DNA from: Nitrospirota bacterium
GTDB taxonomy: Bacteria > Nitrospirota > Thermodesulfovibrionia > Thermodesulfovibrionales > UBA1546
NCBI GenBank assembly: GCA_004298625.1
Contig: SCSY01000086.1
Coordinates: forward strand, 1 to 15,093
Reading direction: 5' to 3'
Length of the DNA stretch: 15,093 nucleotides
A program made the position numbers and the translations under genes. Shown here one piece after another: positions 6,940 to 13,823 of the stretch. The notes beneath the pieces were generated by a model, which saw only the letters and a list, made by a program, of their open reading frames with translations, was not told the DNA's origin and searched no databases. Numbering within the stretch: position 1 is the stretch's first letter; every line of letters begins with the position of its first letter.

Positions 6940-8251
6940 AGACGGCGTCGGGATAGAACAAATAAGGGCTAAAAGCATTGCGGAGCGGGAAGGGCTTCTT
7001 CCCGGAGATTCCGTGTTTTCCGTAAACGGACACAGGCTTAATGACAGCATAGATTTTATGTTTTACAGAAATGAGCCCGAACTTAATATGGTCCTATTCA
7101 GAAAAGGGAAGAAGATGCAGGTAAAACTCCTCCCGGCAGAAGGAGAGGACCTCGGCATTGCGCTCAGGTCTTTCAAGATAAAGAGATGCACGAATAACTG
7201 CATATTTTGTTTTGTAGCGCAGCTTCCAAAAGGTTTGAGAAAGTCTTTGTATGTAAAGGATGAAGACTTCAGGATGTCTTTTCTTTACGGGAACTATATC
7301 ACCCTGACAAATCTAAGCGCGCAGGATAAAAAAAGGATTGCTCAGCAGAGGTTAAGTCCGCTTTACATCTCGATTCATTCAACTGCAAGACCCGTCCGCA
7401 ATGCCCTGCTCGGCAGCCAGAGGGCAGGAGATGTTTTGAAAGAACTGAGGTTTTTAAAGGAAAATAAAATCAGGATGCATACTCAGATCGTGATGTGCCC
7501 TGGGTATAATGACGGCAGGGAGTTGCACAAGACCATAAGAGACCTTTATGGATTATATCCGTATGTATCGTCAATTGCCGTCGTGCCTGTCGGGCTTACG
7601 ATGCACAGGAGGCAGGCTCTGAAGCCCGTTGAAAAAGAAGATGCGATAAAGACAATAGAGATGATAGACTCTTTTCAGAGGCGGTTCAAAAAGAAGCACG
7701 GGGACGCCATTGTCTATGGCGCGGATGAGTTATATATAAAGGCGGGCTTAAACTTTCCTGCCTTGAAGGAATATGGAGAACTTTCTCAGATTGAAAATGG
7801 AGTAGGCATGGTTTCCCTGTTTATGTCTCAGGCAAAGAAAATCAGCCCCCGGCTCACGGCTCTCGGTCCTCAGACTAAAAAAAAGAAATTCTTAACTTTT
7901 ACCGGCATGTCTTTCTACCCATATTTCAAGAAATTTGCAGACAGGCTTTTAGAAAAAGAAAATATAAATGTTAATATTATCCCTGTAGAAAATACCTTCT
8001 TCGGCAAATCCATAACGGTTACGGGTCTGCTGACCGGAAGAGATGTGCTAAGGGCGTTATCGGATAAGACAGACGGGCATGAATGCTTATTGATACCCGA
8101 CACTGTATTCAGGGAAGGCGATAAAGTATTTCTTGACGATATATCGAAAAAGGACATTGAAAGCGCCCTCGGCATAAAGGCGAGGGTTATAGAGTCCACG
8201 CCGGAAGGGCTTGTAAAAGGGATGGAGGCGCTGAGTGAAGATAAGCGGTAA
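6929..8251 (+). CDS. PDZ-radical SAM-DUF512 protein
   Basis: A 440-residue cytosolic protein. A short PDZ-like module begins it (about 6-70, including GLLPGDSVFSVNGH). A radical SAM-type cluster motif follows: C87-x3-C91-x2-C94 in RCTNNCIFCF, which would coordinate a 4Fe-4S cluster. The next stretch (FVAQLPKGLRKSLYVKDEDF, then SFLYGNYITLTN) is characteristic of the family described as putative FeS-containing radical SAM / DUF512 enzymes. The C-terminal half is the DUF512 region, including ENGVGM and a late TGLLTGRDV segment. To my knowledge the reaction is not established. It overlaps pgsA by 11 nt and aroE by 17 nt, so all three should be co-translated. No good ribosome site precedes the ATG at 6929, fitting translational coupling. 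The assignment to family is firm; a function is not claimed. Confidence 0.9.
   Translation: MHNRDGVGIEQIRAKSIAEREGLLPGDSVFSVNGHRLNDSIDFMFYRNEPELNMVLFRKGKKMQVKLLPAEGEDLGIALRSFKIKRCTNNCIFCFVAQLPKGLRKSLYVKDEDFRMSFLYGNYITLTNLSAQDKKRIAQQRLSPLYISIHSTARPVRNALLGSQRAGDVLKELRFLKENKIRMHTQIVMCPGYNDGRELHKTIRDLYGLYPYVSSIAVVPVGLTMHRRQALKPVEKEDAIKTIEMIDSFQRRFKKKHGDAIVYGADELYIKAGLNFPALKEYGELSQIENGVGMVSLFMSQAKKISPRLTALGPQTKKKKFLTFTGMSFYPYFKKFADRLLEKENINVNIIPVENTFFGKSITVTGLLTGRDVLRALSDKTDGHECLLIPDTVFREGDKVFLDDISKKDIESALGIKARVIESTPEGLVKGMEALSEDKR
8224..8228 (+). promoter_or_regulatory. Ribosome binding site setting the GTG start of aroE
   Basis: GGAGG lies inside the end of the DUF512 gene, 6 nt before GTG at 8235. 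It supports GTG initiation with a 17-nt gene overlap. Confidence 0.7.
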
Positions 8252-9089
8252 AACAAAAGTGCTTGGGCTGCTCGGGTATCCCGTTGAACACAGCCTGTCG
8301 CCGGCCATGCACAATGCTGCGTTTGAGGAACTGGGTATTGATTGCTGTTATGTGACATTTCCGGTTAGACCTGAATTTGTGCGTGATGCCGTAAAGGCTG
8401 TAAGAGCTCTTAATCTTGCCGGAGTTAATGTTACCGTGCCTCATAAGGAAAAGGTGATTCCTTTTCTCGACGAGGTTGCCAGGGAGGCGTCTTTCATAGG
8501 CGCTGTTAACACGATAGTTAATAAAAACGAAAAGCTTACAGGCTACAACACCGACGGCCGGGGTTTTATGGAATCATTGTCGGAAGCGCATATTTCAGTA
8601 AATAAAAAAAATGTGCTGATCCTGGGTGCAGGAGGAGCTTCGAGGGCGATAGGATATTATCTTTGTCAGAAAGTTTCAAAGTTATTTCTATATGACATTG
8701 ATAAAAAGAAGGCAGGAAAACTCATCAGGGATTTAAATAAAATCAGAAGAAATGTATCTGTATTTAGCTATCAGCTATCAGCTATCAGCCGTCAGTTTGA
8801 AAACATAGACATAATAATAAATGCGACGCCTCTCGGACTAAAAAAAGGCGAACCATTGCCGATTGATACAAGCCTGCTTAATCCTGAACATGTGGTCTGC
8901 GACCTGATATATAAGAATACGCCTTTGCTTCAAGCTGCTTCAAAGAAGGGATGCAAGACTCTTAACGGGCTCGGAATGCTTTTATGGCAGGGTGTTTTTG
9001 CGTTCGAACTCTGGACAGGCAAAAAACCACAGGTTGAGGTGATGAGAAAGTCGTTGCGACTCGCAACCGAGGCATTGAAAGCAAGATAA
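8235..9089 (+). CDS. aroE: Shikimate dehydrogenase (NADP+)
   Basis: A 284-residue enzyme reducing 3-dehydroshikimate to shikimate with NADPH in aromatic amino acid synthesis. The substrate site is visible as HSLSPAMHN (S20, S22), NVTVPHKE with catalytic K71, GAVNT (N92) and YNTDG with D107. The nucleotide-binding domain has GAGGASRAI (131-139), then INATPLG and the closing GLGMLLWQGVFAFELWTG helix. The start is GTG with GGAGG 6 nt upstream. An oddity is at residues 178-187 (SYQLSAISRQ), which are encoded by a 7-bp tandem repeat just before the INATPLG region. The segment reads as a small in-frame insertion in a surface loop, and all catalytic motifs remain intact, so the enzyme should be active. 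Last gene of the pgsA-DUF512-aroE overlap group. Confidence 0.96.
   Translation: MKISGKTKVLGLLGYPVEHSLSPAMHNAAFEELGIDCCYVTFPVRPEFVRDAVKAVRALNLAGVNVTVPHKEKVIPFLDEVAREASFIGAVNTIVNKNEKLTGYNTDGRGFMESLSEAHISVNKKNVLILGAGGASRAIGYYLCQKVSKLFLYDIDKKKAGKLIRDLNKIRRNVSVFSYQLSAISRQFENIDIIINATPLGLKKGEPLPIDTSLLNPEHVVCDLIYKNTPLLQAASKKGCKTLNGLGMLLWQGVFAFELWTGKKPQVEVMRKSLRLATEALKAR
8766..8793 (+). repeat. Heptanucleotide tandem repeat (AGCTATC) inside aroE
   Basis: Three perfect AGCTATC units (8766-8772, 8773-8779, 8780-8786) and a fourth with two changes (AGCCGTC, 8787-8793) follow each other. The frame is kept; together with the next bases they encode SYQLSAISRQ. Three heptads equal 21 bp, which preserves the reading frame. 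Confidence 0.9.
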
Positions 9090-9104
9090 AGAATGTTTTA
9101 TGAT
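9075..9104 (+). promoter_or_regulatory. Sigma-70-type promoter for tRNA-Gly, within the 3' end of aroE
   Basis: TTGAAA (9075-9080, 5/6 match) and TATGAT (9099-9104, 5/6 match) are separated by 18 bp. The predicted start, near 9111, is about 3 nt before the mature tRNA. The -35 lies within the last codons of aroE. Confidence 0.6.
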
Positions 9105-9113
9105 TGATAGTCT

Positions 9114-9188
<75 letters not shown>

Positions 9189-9252
9189 TTTAGATGAGAA
9201 TTGCATAATAAGTCAAGCATATTTTCTATAGATACGGCTCATCAAATGCTAT

Positions 9253-9281
9253 TTGCCTTTACATGCTCATACCCGTATGAT
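9253..9281 (+). promoter_or_regulatory. Sigma-70-type promoter for the lptC-lptA-lptB-rpoN-hpf operon
   Basis: TTGCCT (9253-9258, 4/6 match) and TATGAT (9276-9281, 5/6 match) are separated by exactly 17 bp. The predicted start is at about 9288-9289, only some 4-5 nt before the lptC ATG at 9293. Confidence 0.55.
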
Positions 9282-9292
9282 AAAATTTAAAT

Positions 9293-9799
9293 ATGAAGAA
9301 GTTGTTGTTTGTGTTTTCCGTTGCCTCTTTTTTACTGATTATGTTTTTTTTCGGAAATAACAGGGAGGCGGAAAGAGATTTGACGCTTAAAGGAAATTCT
9401 TTTATAGAGGGATTAAAGATTGTGCACAAAAAAGACGGCAGCAATATCTGGACTCTCTATGCAAAGAGGGCTGATATCATAGAAAGTAAAAATAAGGCGA
9501 GGCTCAGTGACGTAGCAATGACAATCGAGAAGAAAGATATGACGATACAGGCAGTGAAGGGACTTTATGACCTCGAGAGCCGGGATCTGACCCTCGAAGG
9601 CAGGATAACGGCAGTTGCAAAGGATTATACGATTATCGCCGACTCCGTAGAATGGGACCAGTCTAAAGAAGAGATCAAGACAGAGGGAAATGTAAGAGTT
9701 GAAAGCAAAAAGTTCAACGTCGAAGGCGCGGGCATGGAAGCGAGTTCAGGCGAGAAAGTGAGAATACTTAAAGATGTTAAGGCAACTTTCTACCATTAG
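9293..9799 (+). CDS. lptC: LPS export protein LptC
   Basis: A 168-residue protein with one N-terminal membrane anchor (about 4-20, LLFVFSVASFLLIMFFF) and a periplasmic beta-jellyroll domain. The domain includes GLKIVHKKDGSNIWTLYAKRA and the strands DLTLEGRITAV and IKTEGNVRVES, typical of the LptC/OstA fold. LptC takes lipopolysaccharide from the inner-membrane LptBFG transporter and passes it to LptA. LptF and LptG are not in the window. An in-frame TAA at 9281-9283 leaves the ATG at 9293 as the only sensible start, and no Shine-Dalgarno lies before it. It overlaps lptA by 26 nt. Sequence identity to E. coli LptC would be low, so the call rests on fold-like pattern plus gene order. Confidence 0.85.
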   Translation: MKKLLFVFSVASFLLIMFFFGNNREAERDLTLKGNSFIEGLKIVHKKDGSNIWTLYAKRADIIESKNKARLSDVAMTIEKKDMTIQAVKGLYDLESRDLTLEGRITAVAKDYTIIADSVEWDQSKEEIKTEGNVRVESKKFNVEGAGMEASSGEKVRILKDVKATFYH

Positions 9800-10286
9800 T
9801 TTTTTTATCACTTTCATTCTGTTGAGTAATGCATTTTCTTCCGCCTCAGCAGATCCGCCGAAAGGCGGAGAAAGTAAAGAAGGGCAGGTAAAAGGTCCGA
9901 TAGTCATAACCTCGGAAACACTTTCGGCAGATAACAAGGCGCACACGGCATTGTTCGAGGGCACTTCCCAAAAACAGGTTGTCGCGAAGAGCGATACCAT
10001 GACTCTTTATTCTGACAAGATGCTCGTATATTACGCTGAAGAAACCGGCAATGTTACAAAGATAGACGCAGACGGCAATGTGAAACTTATTAAAAAAGAC
10101 CTTGTTGTAACGTCAAAAACGGCGGTTTATTTTGCGGAAGAAGAAAAGGCAATCTTTACCGGCGAACCTAAGGCTGTGGAAAAAGGCAATGTTGTTACAG
10201 GCACAAAGATGATATATCTGATGAAAGAGGACCGCTCTTTTGTGGAAAACAGCAGGGTGTTGCTCGAAAACAAAAAGGGGAAGTGA
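9774..10286 (+). CDS. lptA: LPS transport periplasmic protein LptA (OstA-like)
   Basis: A 170-residue secreted protein. The signal peptide covers about residues 1-26, with a hydrophobic stretch STISFFITFILLSNAF and a likely cleavage after ASA (A26). The mature part is an OstA/LptA beta-jellyroll with alternating strands (VITSETLSADNKAHTALFEG, MTLYSDKMLVYYAEE, IDADGNVKLIKKDLVVTSKTA, ENSRVLLENKKG). LptA forms the periplasmic bridge for lipopolysaccharide between LptC and LptD. Start ATG 9774 lies within lptC (26-nt overlap), and its stop TGA directly abuts the lptB ATG. A 6-bp GC-rich hairpin with a GAAA loop is encoded right after the signal peptide (9854-9869). Confidence 0.88.
   Translation: MLRQLSTISFFITFILLSNAFSSASADPPKGGESKEGQVKGPIVITSETLSADNKAHTALFEGTSQKQVVAKSDTMTLYSDKMLVYYAEETGNVTKIDADGNVKLIKKDLVVTSKTAVYFAEEEKAIFTGEPKAVEKGNVVTGTKMIYLMKEDRSFVENSRVLLENKKGK
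9854..9869 (+). repeat. Hairpin with GAAA tetraloop inside lptA
   Basis: TCCGCC-GAAA-GGCGGA is a perfect 6-bp stem with a stable GNRA-type loop. It overlaps codons 27-32 of lptA, just after the predicted signal-peptide cleavage site. No T-run follows, so it is not a terminator. Confidence 0.6.
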
Positions 10287-11009
10287 ATGCACGTCCTTAA
10301 GGTAGAGGGTATTACAAAAAACTACGGTAAAAAATGTGTTGTAAAGGATCTCAGTTTATATGTGACAACCGGAGAGATTGTCGGCCTGCTCGGCCCTAAC
10401 GGGGCCGGCAAGACAACAACGTTCTATATGATTGTCGGCATGATAAAGCCTGAAAAAGGGAGCATTGCCCTCGACGGCGAAAATATCGGGCCGTTTCCCA
10501 TGTATCAAAAGGCGCGCAAGGGCATAGGGTATCTTCCGCAGGAGCCTTCCATATTCAGAAAACTGACTGTAAGGGACAACCTGAAGGCTGTGCTCGAAAT
10601 AAAGGGCTATCCTGATGCGGATATTTCGGAGATGGTGGAACGTCTTCTCGATGAATTTAATCTCAGGGGATTCTCGGAGAGAGACGGTTACAGACTGTCG
10701 GGAGGCGAGAGAAGGAGGGCGGAAATAGCAAGGGCGCTTGCGCTGAATCCGACTTTCATGCTTTTTGACGAACCGTTTACCGGCATAGACCCTATTGCAA
10801 TAATAGAGCTTAAAAAAATGCTGACATATCTCAAGAATAAAGGCCTTGGAATTCTAATAACAGACCATAATGTAAGAGACACGCTTTCGATAACTGACAG
10901 GGCCTATATAATCAATAACGGCGAAGTGCTTGCAGAGGGAGTGCCCGAACATATAGTCGCTAATCCACAGGTAAAAGAGGCATATCTCGGAGAGGAATTC
11001 AGGCTTTAA
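10287..11009 (+). CDS. lptB: LPS export ABC transporter ATP-binding protein LptB
   Basis: A 240-residue ABC ATPase that powers extraction of lipopolysaccharide from the inner membrane with LptF and LptG. All nucleotide-binding elements are visible: Walker A GPNGAGKTT (36-44), Q-loop Q85 in GYLPQEPSIFRKLTV, signature LSGGERRR (137-144), Walker B MLFDEPFTGIDP (158-169) and H-loop H194 in ITDHNVRDTL. The phrases QEPSIFRKLTV and DHNVRDTL are typical of LptB rather than of other ABC subunits. The ATG directly follows the lptA stop, with a G-rich ribosome site in lptA. Its TAA overlaps the rpoN ATG by one base (TAATG). Confidence 0.97.
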   Translation: MHVLKVEGITKNYGKKCVVKDLSLYVTTGEIVGLLGPNGAGKTTTFYMIVGMIKPEKGSIALDGENIGPFPMYQKARKGIGYLPQEPSIFRKLTVRDNLKAVLEIKGYPDADISEMVERLLDEFNLRGFSERDGYRLSGGERRRAEIARALALNPTFMLFDEPFTGIDPIAIIELKKMLTYLKNKGLGILITDHNVRDTLSITDRAYIINNGEVLAEGVPEHIVANPQVKEAYLGEEFRL

Positions 11010-12469
11010 TGGCGCTTGAAAACAAATTAGAGCTTAAACTTTCGCAGAAACTCGTCCTTACTCCTCAGCTTCAGATGGCGATAAAACTCCTGCAGATGCC
11101 TCAGCTTGAGCTGTCCCAGACCCTAACGCAGGAACTTGTCGAGAATCCATTTCTGGAAGAAGTTATAGAAGATACAAAAGAAGAACTGACCAGAGAGGAA
11201 GCTGAATCCATGGAGACGCAGGAAGAAACCGACGACGCCGAATCTCCGCTTGAGAGGGTAATGTCTGCTGAAAATCTCAGCAGGTTTACTGTTGATGAAT
11301 ATTTTGAAGAGAGAGGCAGTGATGGAAGGGACCTGGGATATTTTACGCCAGGAACAGACGCCCCGCCGTCATTTGAACAGTTTGTAAATCAAAGTCCGGA
11401 TATCTACGACCATCTCTTATGGCAGTTGAGGATGTCTGATGTCGAGGAAGAAATAAGACGGGTCGGCGAGGTCGTAATAGGCAATATAGATGAAAACGGA
11501 TATCTCAGCGCTACAGATGAGGAGATTGCAAAGTCTTTAAACACCGATATGGCCGAAGTGGGAAAGGCTGTCGAGCTTGTTCAGAGCTTTGACCCTCCGG
11601 GTATATGCGCAAGGGATTTAAAGGAATGTCTGCTTTTACAGATAAAGCTGCTGGGACTGACAGGAAGTCTTGTTGAAAAGATTATTCTGGACAATATGGA
11701 GGAACTCAGGAAAAAAAACTATCAGCAGATAGCAAGGCATCACAACGCCCCGATGAATGATGTGCTGGCAGCGGTTAAGGTTATCGAGGGGTTAGAGCCT
11801 AAACCGGCAAGAAATTTTTCCAGTGCAGGCGCCAACTATGTCATCCCCGACGTATTTATCGCAAAGAGCGATGAAGGCTATCAGATAGTCCTGAATGACG
11901 AGAGGCTGCCGAAGCTGAGAATAAACAGCTATTATAAAAAGTTATTGCTGCAAAAAAACTCTTTCTCGAAAGAAGACAGGCAATTTCTTGATGAAAAATT
12001 GCGCTCTGCCACCTGGTTATTGAAGAGCCTGGACCAGCGCAACAGGACTATATACAGAGTAACCGAGAGTATAATCAATTTTCAAAGAGATTTCTTTGAC
12101 GGAAACGTGCAGAATTTAAAACCGCTGAACCTTAAAAATATTGCGCTGGATCTCGGGCTGCACGAGAGCACTATTAGCAGGGTTACGTCCAATAAATACA
12201 TGTCCTGCAGCCACGGCGTTTTCTGTTTTAAGTTCTTTTTCAGCAGCGCCTTGCATAGTCAGGGCAATACAGACGGGGTGTCTTCCACTTCCGTAAAGGA
12301 TCTGATAAAGAAAATAGTTTCGGAGGAAGACACGGGAAAACCGTTAAGCGACCAGAGCATAGTCGGCATGCTTAAAAGCAGTGATGTGACGATAGCAAGA
12401 AGGACCGTTGCAAAATATAGAGAGGAACTCAGGATTCCGTCTCAGAACCGGAGAAGGAAATTTGACTAA
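11009..12469 (+). CDS. rpoN: RNA polymerase sigma-54 factor
   Basis: A 486-residue alternative sigma factor that directs RNA polymerase to -24/-12 promoters and needs an AAA+ activator to open DNA. Region I is Gln- and Leu-rich (about 1-50: LSQKLVLTPQLQMAIKLLQM, ELVENPFLEE). An acidic linker follows (about 55-105). The core-binding domain comes next, then the HTH region with HESTISRVTSNKYM. The RpoN box ARRTVAKYRE, which reads the -24 element, is at 463-472. Length and motif order are normal. Placement between lptB and hpf is the classic arrangement in diderm bacteria. It starts within the lptB stop codon, indicating coupling. The sigma-54 response regulator at the left edge and the -24/-12 site at 14828 are natural partners. 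Confidence 0.98.
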   Translation: MALENKLELKLSQKLVLTPQLQMAIKLLQMPQLELSQTLTQELVENPFLEEVIEDTKEELTREEAESMETQEETDDAESPLERVMSAENLSRFTVDEYFEERGSDGRDLGYFTPGTDAPPSFEQFVNQSPDIYDHLLWQLRMSDVEEEIRRVGEVVIGNIDENGYLSATDEEIAKSLNTDMAEVGKAVELVQSFDPPGICARDLKECLLLQIKLLGLTGSLVEKIILDNMEELRKKNYQQIARHHNAPMNDVLAAVKVIEGLEPKPARNFSSAGANYVIPDVFIAKSDEGYQIVLNDERLPKLRINSYYKKLLLQKNSFSKEDRQFLDEKLRSATWLLKSLDQRNRTIYRVTESIINFQRDFFDGNVQNLKPLNLKNIALDLGLHESTISRVTSNKYMSCSHGVFCFKFFFSSALHSQGNTDGVSSTSVKDLIKKIVSEEDTGKPLSDQSIVGMLKSSDVTIARRTVAKYREELRIPSQNRRRKFD

Positions 12470-12479
12470 GGAGGATTCT

Positions 12480-13001
12480 ATGAAGGTGATAGTCAATGGA
12501 AGGCATCTAAGCGTAACCCCGGCCTTAAGGAATTATGCGGAGGAAAAGGTCAAAAAGTTTGAGAGGTATTCTTCAAATATTACCGAAGCCGTTGTGACCC
12601 TCAGTGTTGAAAAATACAGGCACAAGGTGGAGGTGCTTCTGAAGGCGAACGGCACGATGATACAGGCTGAAGGGATTACCGGCGAGATATATTCTTCGAT
12701 AGATGAAGTTGTCGAAAAGCTTGAAAAGCAGGTGAAAAAGTATAAGGAAAAACTTGTCTCCCACAGGAAAGGCGAAGGCAAAAGCGCTGAGTCCGCCTCA
12801 CAAGAAATACCCGAGGAAACAGGTAGGATTATAAAAAGGAAACAGTTTGATATGAAACCGATGGGACCGGATGAGGCCGTGATGCAGATGGAGCTCCTTG
12901 ACAAAAATTTCTTTGTTTTTACCAATGAAATAAGCGGAAATATTAATGTTGTCTATCGCAGGCAGGACGGAAACTTCGGGCTTATAGAGCCTGCCAAGTA
13001 A
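12480..13001 (+). CDS. hpf: Ribosome hibernation-promoting factor, long form
   Basis: A 173-residue protein of the long HPF class. The N-terminal domain (1-95) is a YfiA/RaiA-like beta-alpha fold beginning KVIVNGRHLSVTPALRNYAEEK. It binds in the 30S mRNA/tRNA channel and shuts down idle ribosomes. A charged linker (about 96-118) leads to the C-terminal dimerisation domain (about 120-171: FDMKPMGPDEAVMQMELLDKNFFVF and GLIEP), which pairs two 70S ribosomes into 100S particles. The ATG at 12480 has AGGAGG 5 nt upstream; in-frame codons before it overlap rpoN and do not resemble the family. Its start is 10 nt after the rpoN stop. It probably ends the lpt-rpoN operon, though no hairpin terminator is seen after it. 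Confidence 0.95.
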   Translation: MKVIVNGRHLSVTPALRNYAEEKVKKFERYSSNITEAVVTLSVEKYRHKVEVLLKANGTMIQAEGITGEIYSSIDEVVEKLEKQVKKYKEKLVSHRKGEGKSAESASQEIPEETGRIIKRKQFDMKPMGPDEAVMQMELLDKNFFVFTNEISGNINVVYRRQDGNFGLIEPAK

Positions 13002-13015
13002 AAAAGTAATTATTC

Positions 13016-13045
13016 TTGACTATTTATTTGTTTTTGTGCTAAAAA
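13016..13045 (+). promoter_or_regulatory. Promoter for the DsrE-like gene
   Basis: TTGACT (13016-13021, 5/6 match) is followed 18 bp later by TAAAAA (13040-13045) with an extended TGc before it. The predicted start is near 13052, giving a leader of about 49 nt. Confidence 0.5.
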
Positions 13046-13100
13046 AGGACGTTTAATTTGGATTTAGCTGTAGGTAAATTAATATATATCGGAGGATAAA

Positions 13101-13370
13101 ATGGCAAAGAAGATTGCAGTTCTTGTCAGGGACAGGCAGAGTGAGGCATTGAGAATGGCTGTGGGTCTTACGCTCGCTGATGACGAGGTTAACGTGTTTG
13201 TTATGGATAAGAAGCTCGAATCAGACGAGAATATTGACCTTAATGTGGAGACTCTCGGTGATATGGATGTTAAGATATTTTCTAATAATCCCGAGAATAA
13301 ATTCGAGCAGAAGACTACCGAAGAGATTGCTCGCGCCTTAACGGGATACGATGTAGTAATTCCATATTAA
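13101..13370 (+). CDS. Small DsrE-like protein without cysteine
   Basis: An 89-residue protein, cytosolic by sequence. It opens with a strand (KKIAVLVRD), a helix (SEALRMAVGLTLADD), a second strand (VNVFVMDKKL), then a segment VKIFSNNPENKF, a helix (TEEIARALTGY) and a final strand (VVIPY). This is the alpha/beta order of the DsrE/DsrF/TusD fold. DsrE-family sulfur carriers use a conserved Cys, but this protein contains none, so a direct persulfide-carrying role is not supported. GGAGG lies 5 nt before the ATG. It has its own promoter and a strong terminator, making it a single-gene unit just upstream of a TusA-like/E1-like pair. It may be a structural or regulatory relative; function unknown. 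Confidence 0.6.
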   Translation: MAKKIAVLVRDRQSEALRMAVGLTLADDEVNVFVMDKKLESDENIDLNVETLGDMDVKIFSNNPENKFEQKTTEEIARALTGYDVVIPY

Positions 13371-13416
13371 ACCTGAAGAGAAAAAAGCTCACGGTTATTA
13401 ATCTTTTAAATATTAT

Positions 13417-13450
13417 CGGCGGAGGTAAATATCTCCGCCGTTATTTTTAT
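13417..13450 (+). terminator. Rho-independent terminator after the DsrE-like gene
   Basis: CGGCGGAG (13417-13424) pairs with CTCCGCCG (13433-13440) across an 8-nt loop, which can shorten by a G-T and a T-A pair. A T-rich tail TTATTTTTAT follows. It ends the single-gene unit 47 nt after its stop. Confidence 0.9.
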
Positions 13451-13570
13451 ACCGCTGCTACTCCAGCCTGGCTTCAGTAAGTGTCAAGTGGATTTTGAAA
13501 GTGGAATATTATAAACTGTAACTATCAGTAATCTTTTTAAATAAGCGCCGCGGTGAAGGGAAGGGGTTTT

Positions 13571-13819
13571 ATGGGAGAGGGTATCGGGATTGACAAAAAA
13601 ATTAACATAAAGGGTCTCGTCTGCCCTTATACGTTCGTAAAGGCCAAACTTGCTGTTGAGGATATGGAGGTAGGACAGGTTCTTGAGATATTGCTTGACT
13701 ATGAGGAGGCGTCGAGGAGTATTCCAAAATCAATGGAAGATCACGGGCAAAAAGTCCTTAAAGTGGAAAAGATTAATGATACTGATTGGAGATTGGTCAT
13801 AAGAAAAGAAAAGGAATAA
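13571..13819 (+). CDS. TusA/SirA-like sulfur carrier protein
   Basis: An 82-residue TusA-family protein (two-layer alpha/beta fold). The N-terminal strand KINIKGLVCPYT carries the family Cys, C18, in the position that holds a persulfide in TusA. The motif here is C-P-Y-T, with Thr in place of the second Pro of the usual CPxP. A helix (FVKAKLAVEDM), the strand VGQVLEILLDYEEA, the SIPKSMEDHGQKVLKVEK helix-strand and a final WRLVIRK strand follow in standard order. The ATG at 13571 is preferred over in-frame GTG 13553 because AAGGGG lies 4 nt before it. The E1-like gene starts 4 nt after its stop. The likely role is sulfur transfer to a thiolated cofactor, tRNA or amino acid; the exact pathway is an inference from its neighbour. 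Confidence 0.82.
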   Translation: MGEGIGIDKKINIKGLVCPYTFVKAKLAVEDMEVGQVLEILLDYEEASRSIPKSMEDHGQKVLKVEKINDTDWRLVIRKEKE

Positions 13820-13823
13820 AATA

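Noticed and set aside
12408..12479. In-frame extension of hpf into rpoN
   Set aside because: The extra 24 codons overlap the RpoN C terminus, do not match HPF, and a strong AGGAGG sets the start at 12480.
13478..13545. Promoter for the TusA-like gene, with TTGAAA near 13495 and TATTAT or TATAAA downstream
   Set aside because: None of the hexamer pairs has a 16-18 bp spacing with good matches, so I do not call a promoter, although one is expected after the terminator.
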